This document shows, in pieces, positions 9,146 to 17,107 of a stretch of DNA of 64,000 bases (within the stretch, counting starts at the first letter, position 1; each line of letters starts with the position of its first letter). The notes beneath the pieces are model-generated. The model saw nothing but the letters and a program-made list of their open reading frames with translations. It did no database searches and was not told where the DNA came from. Origin of the DNA: Chromatocurvus halotolerans. Its GTDB lineage: Bacteria > Pseudomonadota > Gammaproteobacteria > Pseudomonadales > Halieaceae. The position numbers and the translations under genes were made by a program. The stretch lies in assembly GCF_004340525.1 (NCBI RefSeq), contig NZ_SLWX01000002.1, forward strand, positions 1 through 64,000, given 5' to 3'.

Positions 9146-10336
9146 ATGAAGCAGAAGAGCGGTGCAGACCTGTCTGTACAGACCCGACTGGTGCACGATC
9201 CCGATAACGCCTACGGTGTCGTGGCGACACCCGTCTACCACGCTTCGACCGTGCTTTTCCCGACCTACGCAGACCTGCGCCGGGGGGAGGCCGATCCACT
9301 GAGTCGCGATTCGATGTACTACGGCCGCATGGGGACACCTTCCACCCGTTCACTCGAGGACGCGCTCTCCGCTCTGGACAACAGCGTTGGCGCGGTATTG
9401 TTTCCTTCCGGCGTTGCCGCTATCGCCGCCACGCTGCAGTGTTTTCTGCGTCCGGGTGACCATTTGCTGATGGTGGACTCGACCTACGGCCCCACCCGCA
9501 ACTTCTGTCTGGGATACCTGGCTGACATTGGCGTGGAAACCACCTTCTACGACCCCTGTGCAGGCACTGCGGAACTGCAGTCCCTGTTCAGGGAGAACAC
9601 GCGCCTGGTGTTCATGGAATCGCCCGGGTCAGCGACGTTCGAGGTGCAGGATGTTCCCGCGATCGTTTCTCTGGCCGCCGGGCGAGGCATTCTCACGGCA
9701 ATTGACAACACCTGGGCGACACCGCTTCTGTTCAATCCGCTGGATCACGGCGTTGATCTTGCCATTCAGTCCGGCACGAAATATCTCAACGGCCACGCCG
9801 ATTGCCTCTATGGCGTAGTGACGTGCCGCGACAACACACTGTATGACCGACTGCATCGGTATGCCCTGGCCACCGGCAGTCATCTTGCGCCCGATGACTG
9901 CTTTCTGGCGCGACGCGGTCTGCGTACGCTCGCGGTACGCCTTGCGGCACACGAGGCTGCCGGCATTGCCCTGGCAGAGTATCTGGCGCAGCGATCCGAG
10001 GTGTCACAGGTTCTGCATCCGGGGCGCCCGGAGCACCCGGGCCATGCCATTTTCAGGCGTGACTTCTGCGGCGCCAGTGGTCTGTTCGCGGTGGTGCTGG
10101 ACGGTTTCGACGAGGAGCGGCTGGCCCGGTTCCTCGATGCCCTGGCGCTTTTCGGTATGGGTTATTCCTGGGGTGGCTTTGAAAGCCTGGCCCTGCCCAT
10201 GCGGCCGGTGCGGACGCTGTCGACGCGACTGGCGCTGGGTCCCGATCAGCGTTTGCTGCGCCTGCATGCCGGTCTCGAGTCAATCGATGATCTGACTGCA
10301 GACCTTGAAGGCGCATTTGCCGCCGCTGCACGCTGA
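9146..10336 (+). CDS. metC: cystathionine beta-lyase (Cys/Met metabolism PLP enzyme)
   Basis: PLP-dependent lyase of the Cys/Met metabolism family, 396 residues, the length of proteobacterial MetC. It would cleave cystathionine to homocysteine, pyruvate and ammonia in methionine synthesis. The Schiff-base lysine is K212 in QSGTKYLNGHAD, and the cofactor-phosphate region YGRMGTPSTRSLEDAL is near 58-73. The start at 9146 is preceded by GGAGGAGG with ideal spacing; the frame remains open upstream but without a site. Within this family, cystathionine gamma-synthase or gamma-lyase are possible alternatives, yet the W-containing C-terminal segment (YSWGGFESLALPM) is characteristic of the beta-lyases. 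It ends six bases from the convergent creatininase-family gene. Confidence 0.88.
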   Translation: MKQKSGADLSVQTRLVHDPDNAYGVVATPVYHASTVLFPTYADLRRGEADPLSRDSMYYGRMGTPSTRSLEDALSALDNSVGAVLFPSGVAAIAATLQCFLRPGDHLLMVDSTYGPTRNFCLGYLADIGVETTFYDPCAGTAELQSLFRENTRLVFMESPGSATFEVQDVPAIVSLAAGRGILTAIDNTWATPLLFNPLDHGVDLAIQSGTKYLNGHADCLYGVVTCRDNTLYDRLHRYALATGSHLAPDDCFLARRGLRTLAVRLAAHEAAGIALAEYLAQRSEVSQVLHPGRPEHPGHAIFRRDFCGASGLFAVVLDGFDEERLARFLDALALFGMGYSWGGFESLALPMRPVRTLSTRLALGPDQRLLRLHAGLESIDDLTADLEGAFAAAAR

Positions 10337-10342
10337 TGGCGA

Positions 10343-11089
10343 TCAGCTGCTTTCGAAGCGTCGGAAGTCGGTGATCAGCGCATCCACCGCCGCGGCAATG
10401 ATTTTCTCGCCGTTCGCAGCCGTCGCCTGAGACGGGTCAGAGCCAATGCGACCGTCGGGAAAGTTTTCCCGGTAATGGTTGGCATCGGTGAAGGTATTCA
10501 CGGGCGCGACTTTTGGCTGCAGCTTGCGCGTGCGCTTTTGCTCGGGATAAGCCGCCCATGTCACGGCGATTTCCGAAGCCGTGGCATGCATGCCATCGTT
10601 GCTGGGGTGCAGCTGTCGACAGGTTTCCATCACTGCCGGAAGCTCCCACCAGTTTCGCGCGCGCAGGGTCAGCGCGCTTTCCTCCGGCGCTGCCGGATTC
10701 AGGCTTCGCCGCGCATAGATTTCGGCGAAGGCAGCGTGCAGCGTCGCCGTATTGCCGCCGTGCCCGTTGAGAAAGTAGATGCGCCGGAAACCGTGTCGGG
10801 AGAGGGATGCGCACCAGTCCTCAAGCGCGGCAATCATCGTCGACGGACGCAGGGTGATGGTGCCGGGAAATCCGAGATGGTGCTGTGCGCAGCCGACGTT
10901 GAATGTCGGACCAACAAGAAAGTTATCGCGCTCGCCCGCGCGCCGGGCGATGATTTCGGGACACAGGGCATCTGTTCCTATCAGGCCGGTGGGGCCGTGC
11001 TGCTCCATGGAGCCGATGGGCACGACAAGTGCCTTGCTGCTGCGAAGATAGTCTTCGACATCGCACCAGGTTGATAATGCCAGCTGCAT
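10343..11089 (-). CDS. creatininase-family metal-dependent amidohydrolase
   Basis: 248-residue member of the creatininase/formamide hydrolase family. Metal ligands can be read: E29 and H31 in GSMEQHG, D40 in LIGTD, and the NGHGGN motif near 106-111. The family covers creatininase, ArfB (F420/riboflavin pathway in archaea) and MftE (mycofactocin), but none of those partner genes is here, so the substrate is unknown; a small cyclic or linear amide is the usual theme. Start chosen at the ATG (MQLALSTWCD) with GGAG eight bases upstream. The gene diverges from the lipid A acyltransferase gene with a 109-base gap. Confidence 0.8.
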   Translation of the reverse strand: MQLALSTWCDVEDYLRSSKALVVPIGSMEQHGPTGLIGTDALCPEIIARRAGERDNFLVGPTFNVGCAQHHLGFPGTITLRPSTMIAALEDWCASLSRHGFRRIYFLNGHGGNTATLHAAFAEIYARRSLNPAAPEESALTLRARNWWELPAVMETCRQLHPSNDGMHATASEIAVTWAAYPEQKRTRKLQPKVAPVNTFTDANHYRENFPDGRIGSDPSQATAANGEKIIAAAVDALITDFRRFESS

Positions 11090-11198
11090 GGCGTTTCTCC
11101 AGAACGGTCTCGGTTGTCTTTCGACCATCGCAGAATACCATGGACAGAGCCGGTATACTGTCAGCTCCCTTGTGGTTCCGGGACAATAAAGCGACACA

Positions 11199-12038
11199 AT
11201 GCCAATCATTTCTCTGCTTGCCCGCGTGCCGTTGCGCGCGCTTTATCTGCTGTCCGGCGTTCTGTCCTTCCTGCTTTACAGAGTGCTTCGCTATCGACGT
11301 CGGGTGGTGCGTGAGAACATCGCTGCGGCGCTGCCCGAGCGGCCGGTAGCCGAGCAGCGTCGCATCGAACGAGCCTTCTATCGCTACCTTGCCGATCTGG
11401 TGGTAGAGGTTATCGCTGCGAGCGCCTTGCCGCGCTCGGCGTTCACCTCCCGCGTCACGCTGCGCAATCCCCAGCTGTTCGAAGCGGCGATCCGCGATCG
11501 TGGGGTGCCGATGCTCGTGCTGGCGATACATCAGGGTAACTGGGAGTGGATGCTGCACGCTGCGACGCTGTCGCTGGATACGCCGATTCACGCCGTCTAC
11601 AAACCGCTGCACAGCCCGCGCTGGGACGCGTTCGCCGTTGCCATGCGCAGCCGCTTCGGCAGCAGTCCGCTGCCCATGCAGCGGGCGTTCAGATCGGTGT
11701 TGCGCAATCGTCACCATAGCGTCGCGTATGCCCTGGTGGCCGATCAGTCGGCGTCACGCCACGGCTACCGTACGCAGTTTCTCGGCAGAGAGGCGAGTTT
11801 CTACCGCGGGGCGGACCAGATGGCGCGTGCGGTTGATGCGCCGGTGATTTTTATCCAGTGCCGTCGCCTCGGCAGAGGGCACTATGAGGCCGTTTTCCAC
11901 AGCCTGTCGATGCCGCCGCACGACTGCCCGGAGAACGCCATTACCGAGCGCTACGTCGCCCTTGCAGAGCAGTGCATCCGGGAGCAGCCAGAGACCTATC
12001 TCTGGAGCAGCCGCCGCTGGCGACGCAAGGCCCCATGA
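11199..12038 (+). CDS. LpxL/HtrB-family lipid A acyltransferase
   Basis: Inner-membrane acyltransferase that adds a secondary acyl chain to lipid A (or a related lysophospholipid). 279 residues, slightly short for LpxL (about 300). An N-terminal hydrophobic helix (about 10-30) anchors it; the catalytic HX4E motif is H111-Q-G-N-W-E116. The C-terminal WSSRRWRRKAP resembles the W..RR.K ending found across the family. It leads a plus-strand trio with a polysaccharide deacetylase (46 bases on) and a sulfotransferase, and faces an MsbA operon, all pointing to surface lipid and glycan assembly. Which acyl chain or acceptor it uses cannot be told. Confidence 0.85.
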   Translation: MPIISLLARVPLRALYLLSGVLSFLLYRVLRYRRRVVRENIAAALPERPVAEQRRIERAFYRYLADLVVEVIAASALPRSAFTSRVTLRNPQLFEAAIRDRGVPMLVLAIHQGNWEWMLHAATLSLDTPIHAVYKPLHSPRWDAFAVAMRSRFGSSPLPMQRAFRSVLRNRHHSVAYALVADQSASRHGYRTQFLGREASFYRGADQMARAVDAPVIFIQCRRLGRGHYEAVFHSLSMPPHDCPENAITERYVALAEQCIREQPETYLWSSRRWRRKAP

Positions 12039-12084
12039 TACGCTTGCGTCATGTCGCGGGGCTGGACGAGGATATTGCCTGTTG

Positions 12085-12909
12085 ATGACGATCGCTATAG
12101 TTTTCACCGTATTGCTGGCGTTGATAGGGTCACTCCGTTATCCCTGGTGGAAGCCGGCGGTACCCATAACACTGCCGCGGATTCTCATGTACCACATGAT
12201 CTGCGAGCCCGTGCCGGGTGCCCGCTTCAATGGACTGCGCGTATCCCCGCAGCAGTTAGAGCGCCAGCTCGCCTGGCTTCGTCGTCATGGCTGGCAGTTC
12301 CGATTCCTGTCCGATGTGCTATCGGCAGATGCCGTGCGTCAGCCTGGCTCCGAAAAGGTCTGCGTGATCACCTTCGATGATGGCTACGCGGACAACCTGC
12401 ATAGCGCACTGCCGATTCTGCAGCGCCACGGCGCGGTGGCCACGCTTTACCTGGTTCAGCACCGCCATGACAACGACTGGTCGGTGAAGAAGAAACAGCA
12501 CCATGATGAGGGCGAACTGGCGCGCGAGCCGAAGCTGACGGATGCCGAGGTCGAGACGCTCCTGGCGTCCGGGTGTTTCGAGCTGGGAGGGCACAGCGCG
12601 ACCCATGCCGATTTCAGCAAGCTGGACCCCGCGACGCGGCGTGCGGAAATCGTGGAGAGCAAGTCGGCGCTGGAGAGACGTTTTGGCGTGCCGCTGCAAA
12701 CCTACGCCTACCCCTTCGGGATTTATGACAGCCTGGACGTGGCGCTGGTCCGCGAGGCCGGCTTCCTGGGCGCAGTGACAACGCGTCCCGGTATCAGCCG
12801 TGACCTGCAGACCGAGCGTTTTGAACTGAAGCGTGTCAAGGTATCGGGCAAAAAAGGGCAGCTCATCTTCCGCCTCGGCATGCGGATGGGCTGGCGGACC
12901 TGGGTATAG
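12085..12909 (+). CDS. membrane-anchored polysaccharide deacetylase (NodB fold)
   Basis: Carbohydrate esterase 4 domain with an N-terminal membrane anchor (hydrophobic residues 1-18). The metal site is complete: FDDGYAD at 97-103 supplies the catalytic and metal aspartates D98/D99, and H170 and H174 in GGHSATHAD give the HxxxH pair. The later TYAYPFGIYD stretch is the third family motif. It would remove N-acetyl groups from an envelope polysaccharide or a lipid-linked sugar. Start at 12085 (an in-frame TTG and CTG precede directly). The stop lies four bases before the sulfotransferase start, so they are cotranscribed; LPS core or O-antigen modification is the likely context. Confidence 0.85.
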   Translation: MTIAIVFTVLLALIGSLRYPWWKPAVPITLPRILMYHMICEPVPGARFNGLRVSPQQLERQLAWLRRHGWQFRFLSDVLSADAVRQPGSEKVCVITFDDGYADNLHSALPILQRHGAVATLYLVQHRHDNDWSVKKKQHHDEGELAREPKLTDAEVETLLASGCFELGGHSATHADFSKLDPATRRAEIVESKSALERRFGVPLQTYAYPFGIYDSLDVALVREAGFLGAVTTRPGISRDLQTERFELKRVKVSGKKGQLIFRLGMRMGWRTWV

Positions 12910-12913
12910 CCGG

Positions 12914-13612
12914 ATGATCATCAGTCATCGCTATCGCTTCATTTTTATCAAGACGCACAAGACCGCGGGCAGCAGTCTGGAAATGGGTCTTGGGCCCCTG
13001 TGCGCGAAAGAGGATGTCGTGTCGCACATGGAGACCAACCTGCAGTCGGGTGTGCCGCGCAATTATCTGCCCGACACGCGGATTGGCCGCGCCTATGGCC
13101 GGCACCGCTGGGTACGTAAACTGCTGTCACGGCATTCGCCACGCCTCGGCGCGTATTTTTATGAGCATATGCCGGCATGGCGGGTGCGCGAGCTGGTGGG
13201 TGAGGGTGTCTGGCAGTCGTACTTTACCTTCTGCATGGAGCGCAATCCCTGGGACAAGCTCGTGTCCTACTATCTGTGGAAACGCGACGGGCAGTCGCGG
13301 TCCATGCCCTCTTTCAAATCCTGGGTGATGGGTAAACCCCACAGACTGCCGCTGGATGCGGACCTGTACATGTCGGGTGATCAACTGCTGGTGGATCGTG
13401 TCTTTGACTATCGGGATCTACCGTCGGCACTGCGTGAGCTGGGCTCACGTACCGGACTTCCGGTTCCAGCAGTGCTGCCGGGTGAGAAAACCGGCATCGC
13501 GATTGACCGCAAGCCATGGCCCACCTACTACGACGACGAGGCGCGGGCACGTGTCGAGATGCTGTATCGCCGCGAGATCGCGTTGATGAACTACCGCTTC
13601 GACGGGCCGTGA
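12914..13612 (+). CDS. sulfotransferase (PAPS-dependent, sulfotransferase family 2 like)
   Basis: 232-residue cytoplasmic sulfotransferase. Both PAPS-binding signatures are seen: the 5'-phosphosulfate loop FIKTHKTAGSSLE at 11-23 with K13, and the 3'-phosphate motif RNPWDKLVSYY from R110. Similar bacterial proteins resemble the carbohydrate sulfotransferases of animals (HNK-1, chondroitin 4-O type). Its place directly after a polysaccharide deacetylase, within an LPS-type region, suggests sulfation of a surface sugar. No PAPS synthesis genes lie nearby. It ends nine bases from the convergent methyltransferase gene. Confidence 0.85.
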   Translation: MIISHRYRFIFIKTHKTAGSSLEMGLGPLCAKEDVVSHMETNLQSGVPRNYLPDTRIGRAYGRHRWVRKLLSRHSPRLGAYFYEHMPAWRVRELVGEGVWQSYFTFCMERNPWDKLVSYYLWKRDGQSRSMPSFKSWVMGKPHRLPLDADLYMSGDQLLVDRVFDYRDLPSALRELGSRTGLPVPAVLPGEKTGIAIDRKPWPTYYDDEARARVEMLYRREIALMNYRFDGP

Positions 13613-13621
13613 CAACTGGCG

Positions 13622-14368
13622 TCAGCCTGGCCTGATAACGCTGTGCACATAGCCGGTGCGGGGACCGTCGATGCCAAGGCGACTGCGCTGTGCTTCGCTC
13701 GACTCGAGGTCTCCGGGCCGGGTAACGCTGGCGGTGAATCCGGCTTCCTCAAGTCGCTGCAGATAATCGTGACCATACTGCCGCAGGTGCTCGTCCGGGC
13801 GCCTGTCGAAGCGCGGTCGGACATTATCCGGGCGTACGTTCTCGCAGGTGGTCTCGGCGTGCAGCGGGACGTTGAGAATCGCCCATCCCCCCGGACGCAG
13901 CGTGCGGCGGAACTCGGCCAGGGCCGCGCGATCGTCGGGCACATCCTGCAGGACATGGCTGCAATAGATGGCGTCGAGGCAGGCATCCCGGAACGGCAGT
14001 GCACTCACGTCCAGCCGGAAATCGACATCACGGCGCATCAGGTCGGCGCTGATATAGCCGGTGCCGGCGCGCTGGCGGAAAAAGTCTGCGAGCCGCGGTT
14101 CGGGCGCAACGTGCAGCAATCGCAGCGGTTTGTCGAAAAGCTGCGTGTTGCGCTGCAGGAACAGCCAGGTCAGACGGTCGCGTTCGCGCGCCCGGCACAG
14201 GGGGCATACGGCGTTTTCGCGATAGCGCGCGCCGGTCCCCGCCGGCAGGAAGCGACTGAAGTCTGCCTCGCATACCGGACAGTGCACGGCGCTGCCGCGG
14301 TAGCGCCAGGGTGCCAGGCGATTGCGCCACTGGCGCAGGCGAACTTCCACCGGTTTCAGAAATTGCAC
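13622..14368 (-). CDS. class I SAM-dependent methyltransferase with N-terminal zinc knuckles
   Basis: 248-residue methyltransferase of the type 11 class. Two CxxC pairs, C30/C33 (CPVC) and C55/C58 (CPLC), form a probable zinc-binding head. The SAM fold follows with LLHVAPEPRLADFF (motif I region), LDVSALPFRDACLDAIYCSHVLQDV and LRPGGWAILNVP. The start is a GTG 13 bases inside the end of the YrbL-like gene, so it is the last gene of the msbA operon. Such zinc-headed methyltransferases occur often in polysaccharide clusters, so a sugar acceptor is likely but not proven by sequence. Confidence 0.82.
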   Translation of the reverse strand: MQFLKPVEVRLRQWRNRLAPWRYRGSAVHCPVCEADFSRFLPAGTGARYRENAVCPLCRARERDRLTWLFLQRNTQLFDKPLRLLHVAPEPRLADFFRQRAGTGYISADLMRRDVDFRLDVSALPFRDACLDAIYCSHVLQDVPDDRAALAEFRRTLRPGGWAILNVPLHAETTCENVRPDNVRPRFDRRPDEHLRQYGHDYLQRLEEAGFTASVTRPGDLESSEAQRSRLGIDGPRTGYVHSVIRPG

Positions 14369-15021
14369 AGTTGAACCTTCTCCTGATCGCAGAGGGGTAG
14401 CAGCATGCGAACACGACCCTCCAGCCGCTTCAGCTTGCGCTGAACCTTGGCGCGCGCGGCGCGCTGTGAGCAGGCGGCGAGCGGGATGAAGTCTGCGCTA
14501 CCGATGCCATCGACCACCAGTACCTGTACGCTGCCGTCGGCGTGCTCAACCGCGATCATGTTGTGTGGCAGAAGGTCGCGGGTCAATACGCGGTATCGCG
14601 CCATGACGTCAGCAAAGGCCTTTATCCCATCACACAGCGCCGGCGTCAGTCCGCGCGGCAGGCGTTGCTCGAGATTCCGTGGCCAGCTGCCGTCGTGGTT
14701 GCGGTACAGCCGCGTTACAATGCCGAGTCCGCAGTCTGTGGTCACCGTGCCGAAGTATTCAGGAACGTGCTGCCAGACCGGCGTCAGGTCGGGGGTGGAT
14801 GCCAAAAGCTGCTGGTAGGCACGTATCTCCTTGATCTGGTCATCGAAGGCGGAAGCCGGCAGCAGCTGCTTCCAGCCGCGTTTCTGCGCGCGACGGGCGG
14901 CCCCGGTGCGGTCTGAACGCAGGACCTTGATGCACCGGTCGGCGTAGTCCGGATGCTGGAAAACCCGACGTGTGCCGCCGATGAACAAGGGTTTCTCATC
15001 ACTGAGCAATACCTGCTGCAT
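14356..15021 (-). CDS. YrbL-family kinase-like protein
   Basis: 221-residue member of the YrbL (PhoP-regulated) family, an outlying protein-kinase-like fold. Kinase landmarks can be traced: a glycine-poor loop LFIGGTRRVF near 12-21, the VAIK-type lysine K32 in CIKVLR, the helix-C acid E65, the catalytic loop RDLLPHN with D149 and N154, and the metal-binding DFG-like aspartate D171 in VVDGIG. All key residues are retained, so an active small-molecule or lipid-sugar kinase is plausible. Its start overlaps the GT4 stop by one base (TGATG) and its end overlaps the methyltransferase start, placing it inside the MsbA operon; a role as LPS-core kinase is my inference. Confidence 0.8.
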   Translation of the reverse strand: MQQVLLSDEKPLFIGGTRRVFQHPDYADRCIKVLRSDRTGAARRAQKRGWKQLLPASAFDDQIKEIRAYQQLLASTPDLTPVWQHVPEYFGTVTTDCGLGIVTRLYRNHDGSWPRNLEQRLPRGLTPALCDGIKAFADVMARYRVLTRDLLPHNMIAVEHADGSVQVLVVDGIGSADFIPLAACSQRAARAKVQRKLKRLEGRVRMLLPLCDQEKVQLCNF

Positions 15022-16148
15022 CAGTGTTCCGTCCTGTCGCGCTGGGTTTCCAGCAGCTCACGGTAAACCGCCAGGGTGTCCTCACACATGCGCGAGAGCA
15101 GAAATGTCGTGTTGGCGCGCGGCGGCGGCAGGGCCTGCCGCAGTGCGGCATCGACTTTTTCTACCGCCTCTTCGATGGCGCCGCAGGGCACCGCACCCTC
15201 CGGGAACAGCGCCTGCATTATCTCGCCGACGCCACCGTGATTGTAGGCGACCACCGGAACCTGCATGCTCAGCGGCTCCAGCACCGTGCGACCGAAAGAC
15301 TCCGGCCGATTCGACAGGGACAGGACGACGCTGGACATGGCATAGATTTCCCGCATGTCGTTCCTGTGTCCGGTAAACAGCACGTGATCCGACAGCCCCA
15401 TGTCCATCGCCAGGTCGTGAATTTCCTGTGCGTATGCTCTGTGTCCGGGGTCTTCGTCGCCAACGATCAGGCCTTTCACGCTGCGGCCACGGGCGCGCAG
15501 CCCCGCGAGTATCCGCAGAAAGTCCGTGTGATTCTTCAGGCGTGTCAGCCGCCCCGGCAGCGTGATCACGTCGTGTTCCAGCAGCTGGGGATATTGTCGG
15601 TACCAGCGGCGCAGCCAGTGTTCCGGCGGCCGGTAACCGGGCGGGAACTGCGCCGGGTTGATACCGCGATACACCAGCCGAAGCTTCGCGGGATCGCAGT
15701 CAGGGTAGTTTTCCGTGACATAGCGCCGCACTGACTCCGAGACGACGATGACGCGCTCGCCGCAGGTCACGATCGCACTGTAACGGCTGACCGAGTGCAG
15801 ACCATGCACAGTGGTCACAAGGTGTGGCCGTGTCGCAGCAGGCATGCCGCGCCAGGCAAGCCAGACCAGCCAGGCGGGCATGCGCGAGCGCAGGTGGACA
15901 ATGTCAAAGCGCTGTCGGGTCAGCCAGCGTCGCAGTCCTGGCACCTGAAGCAGTGACAGTGGGGATTTTTTGCCGAGTGACCACTGCACGTGCGTTGACC
16001 CCTGACGCTCGAGGCGAGAGACCAGCTGACCTCCGCCCGAGATCACCCAGGACTCATGGCCGGCCTTGACCAGGGCAGTGCCCATTTCCAGCGTGCCGCG
16101 CTCCACGCCCCCGCTGTTCAGCGCCGGCAGAACCTGCAGAACCTTCAT
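15021..16148 (-). CDS. GT4-family glycosyltransferase
   Basis: 375-residue retaining glycosyltransferase of the GT-B, family 4 type. The N-terminal MKVLQVLPALNSGGVERGTL is the usual acceptor-side start with its glycine-rich loop, and the C-terminal donor domain shows RLTRLKNHTDFLRI, a nucleotide-sugar region around VLFTGHRNDMREIY, and the ESFGRTVLEPLSMQVPVVA (E-x7-E type) motif near 285-303. Cytoplasmic, acting on a lipid-linked acceptor before MsbA export. ATGA overlap with the ELM1-family gene upstream and TGATG with YrbL downstream show tight coupling. Sugar donor unknown. Confidence 0.9.
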   Translation of the reverse strand: MKVLQVLPALNSGGVERGTLEMGTALVKAGHESWVISGGGQLVSRLERQGSTHVQWSLGKKSPLSLLQVPGLRRWLTRQRFDIVHLRSRMPAWLVWLAWRGMPAATRPHLVTTVHGLHSVSRYSAIVTCGERVIVVSESVRRYVTENYPDCDPAKLRLVYRGINPAQFPPGYRPPEHWLRRWYRQYPQLLEHDVITLPGRLTRLKNHTDFLRILAGLRARGRSVKGLIVGDEDPGHRAYAQEIHDLAMDMGLSDHVLFTGHRNDMREIYAMSSVVLSLSNRPESFGRTVLEPLSMQVPVVAYNHGGVGEIMQALFPEGAVPCGAIEEAVEKVDAALRQALPPPRANTTFLLSRMCEDTLAVYRELLETQRDRTEH

Positions 16149-17107
16149 GTCAGCACCCTTTCCGGCAGTTTCTGCAGCAGCCAGTCTGCGGCGCGAGCGG
16201 CCTCCTGCAGCGGCTGCGCTGGCCGCTGCGGCGACTGACCGGCCAGAATCGGGTCGAGCAGGTTGATCATGTTGCGACGGTGCAGATTCTCCATGCCGTG
16301 CTGCAGCCGCCCGGCGCGGACTGTGGGCAGGGCAAGCAACCCGGTTGCCGTGCCGGCGCTCAGCGCCTCGTAAACCATGGAAACACTATCCTCGGTAATC
16401 CATGCCTGCGCACAGCCTGACAGCATCTGCGCAACCCATCCCTGCGGCGTATCGGTGTGTGATATCACCTGCAGGTTTGCTACCGCCTTCGCCGCCAGGG
16501 CGGCGATCGTACCGTCCGGTGTTCGGCGCGAGGTGCTGGCAGTCCACTGCATCCCGGGAAAACGCTGACACAGTAACGCGACCCGGGTACAGACGTCGTC
16601 GACAGGGAAATGGAAATGTCGTGACGGCCCGCCAAGCAGAATCAGGCCGCGGCTGTCGTCCACCTTCGTGGCCGGCAGAATGGGGTTGAGAACACCCTCG
16701 GTGACCAGTACCCGTGGGCTTTGCGGCGGCAGGTCGTGGCGCGGTACGACGGCCGTATCGAAACAGCGCAGGGGAAGGCTTGGGCGCATCAGCACACAGG
16801 TCAGGCAACCACTCGCCCGGCCCAGCGTCAGCAGCTGGCGATGCGTGGCATGGCCGGCGCCAACGGCGATTGTCGGAGTATTTGACGCCGTCAGGTCCGG
16901 ATAGCGGCCACGCAGCAGATCTGTCCAGCCCGCGCGCCGGCTCGCCACGTCTATCCATGTGACCGTCACCGGCCGGCGTCGCGCCAGCGCCTGTCCCAGA
17001 CCCTGGAGCTGTGCCTCGTGTCCCGCCTTGCCGTCCGACAGCAGCCAGATCCTGATCGCCTCGGAAGCCGCGGCGGTACTGGCGTGGGGCCGCTCAGCGT
17101 GCAGCAT
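16145..17107 (-). CDS. ELM1/GtrOC1-family putative glycosyltransferase
   Basis: Protein of the mitochondrial-fission ELM1 family, which in bacteria usually sits in LPS-core clusters and is thought to be a glycosyltransferase. Recognisable pieces are IWLLSDGKAGHEAQLQGL at the N-terminus, the VGAGHATH stretch, LLGGPSRHFHFP and the late TEDSVSMVYEALSAGTATGLL, which resembles a GT-B nucleotide-sugar site. I choose the ATG giving MLHAERPHAS (320 aa), 14 bases inside the end of msbA; a longer start adds 18 low-complexity residues. Activity has not been shown for most members, so treat the reaction as inference. Confidence 0.78.
   Translation of the reverse strand: MLHAERPHASTAAASEAIRIWLLSDGKAGHEAQLQGLGQALARRRPVTVTWIDVASRRAGWTDLLRGRYPDLTASNTPTIAVGAGHATHRQLLTLGRASGCLTCVLMRPSLPLRCFDTAVVPRHDLPPQSPRVLVTEGVLNPILPATKVDDSRGLILLGGPSRHFHFPVDDVCTRVALLCQRFPGMQWTASTSRRTPDGTIAALAAKAVANLQVISHTDTPQGWVAQMLSGCAQAWITEDSVSMVYEALSAGTATGLLALPTVRAGRLQHGMENLHRRNMINLLDPILAGQSPQRPAQPLQEAARAADWLLQKLPERVLT

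Noticed and set aside
10343-11089. Mycofactocin or F420 cluster suggested by creatininase-family gene
   Set aside because: None of the radical-SAM, precursor peptide or F420 genes is nearby.
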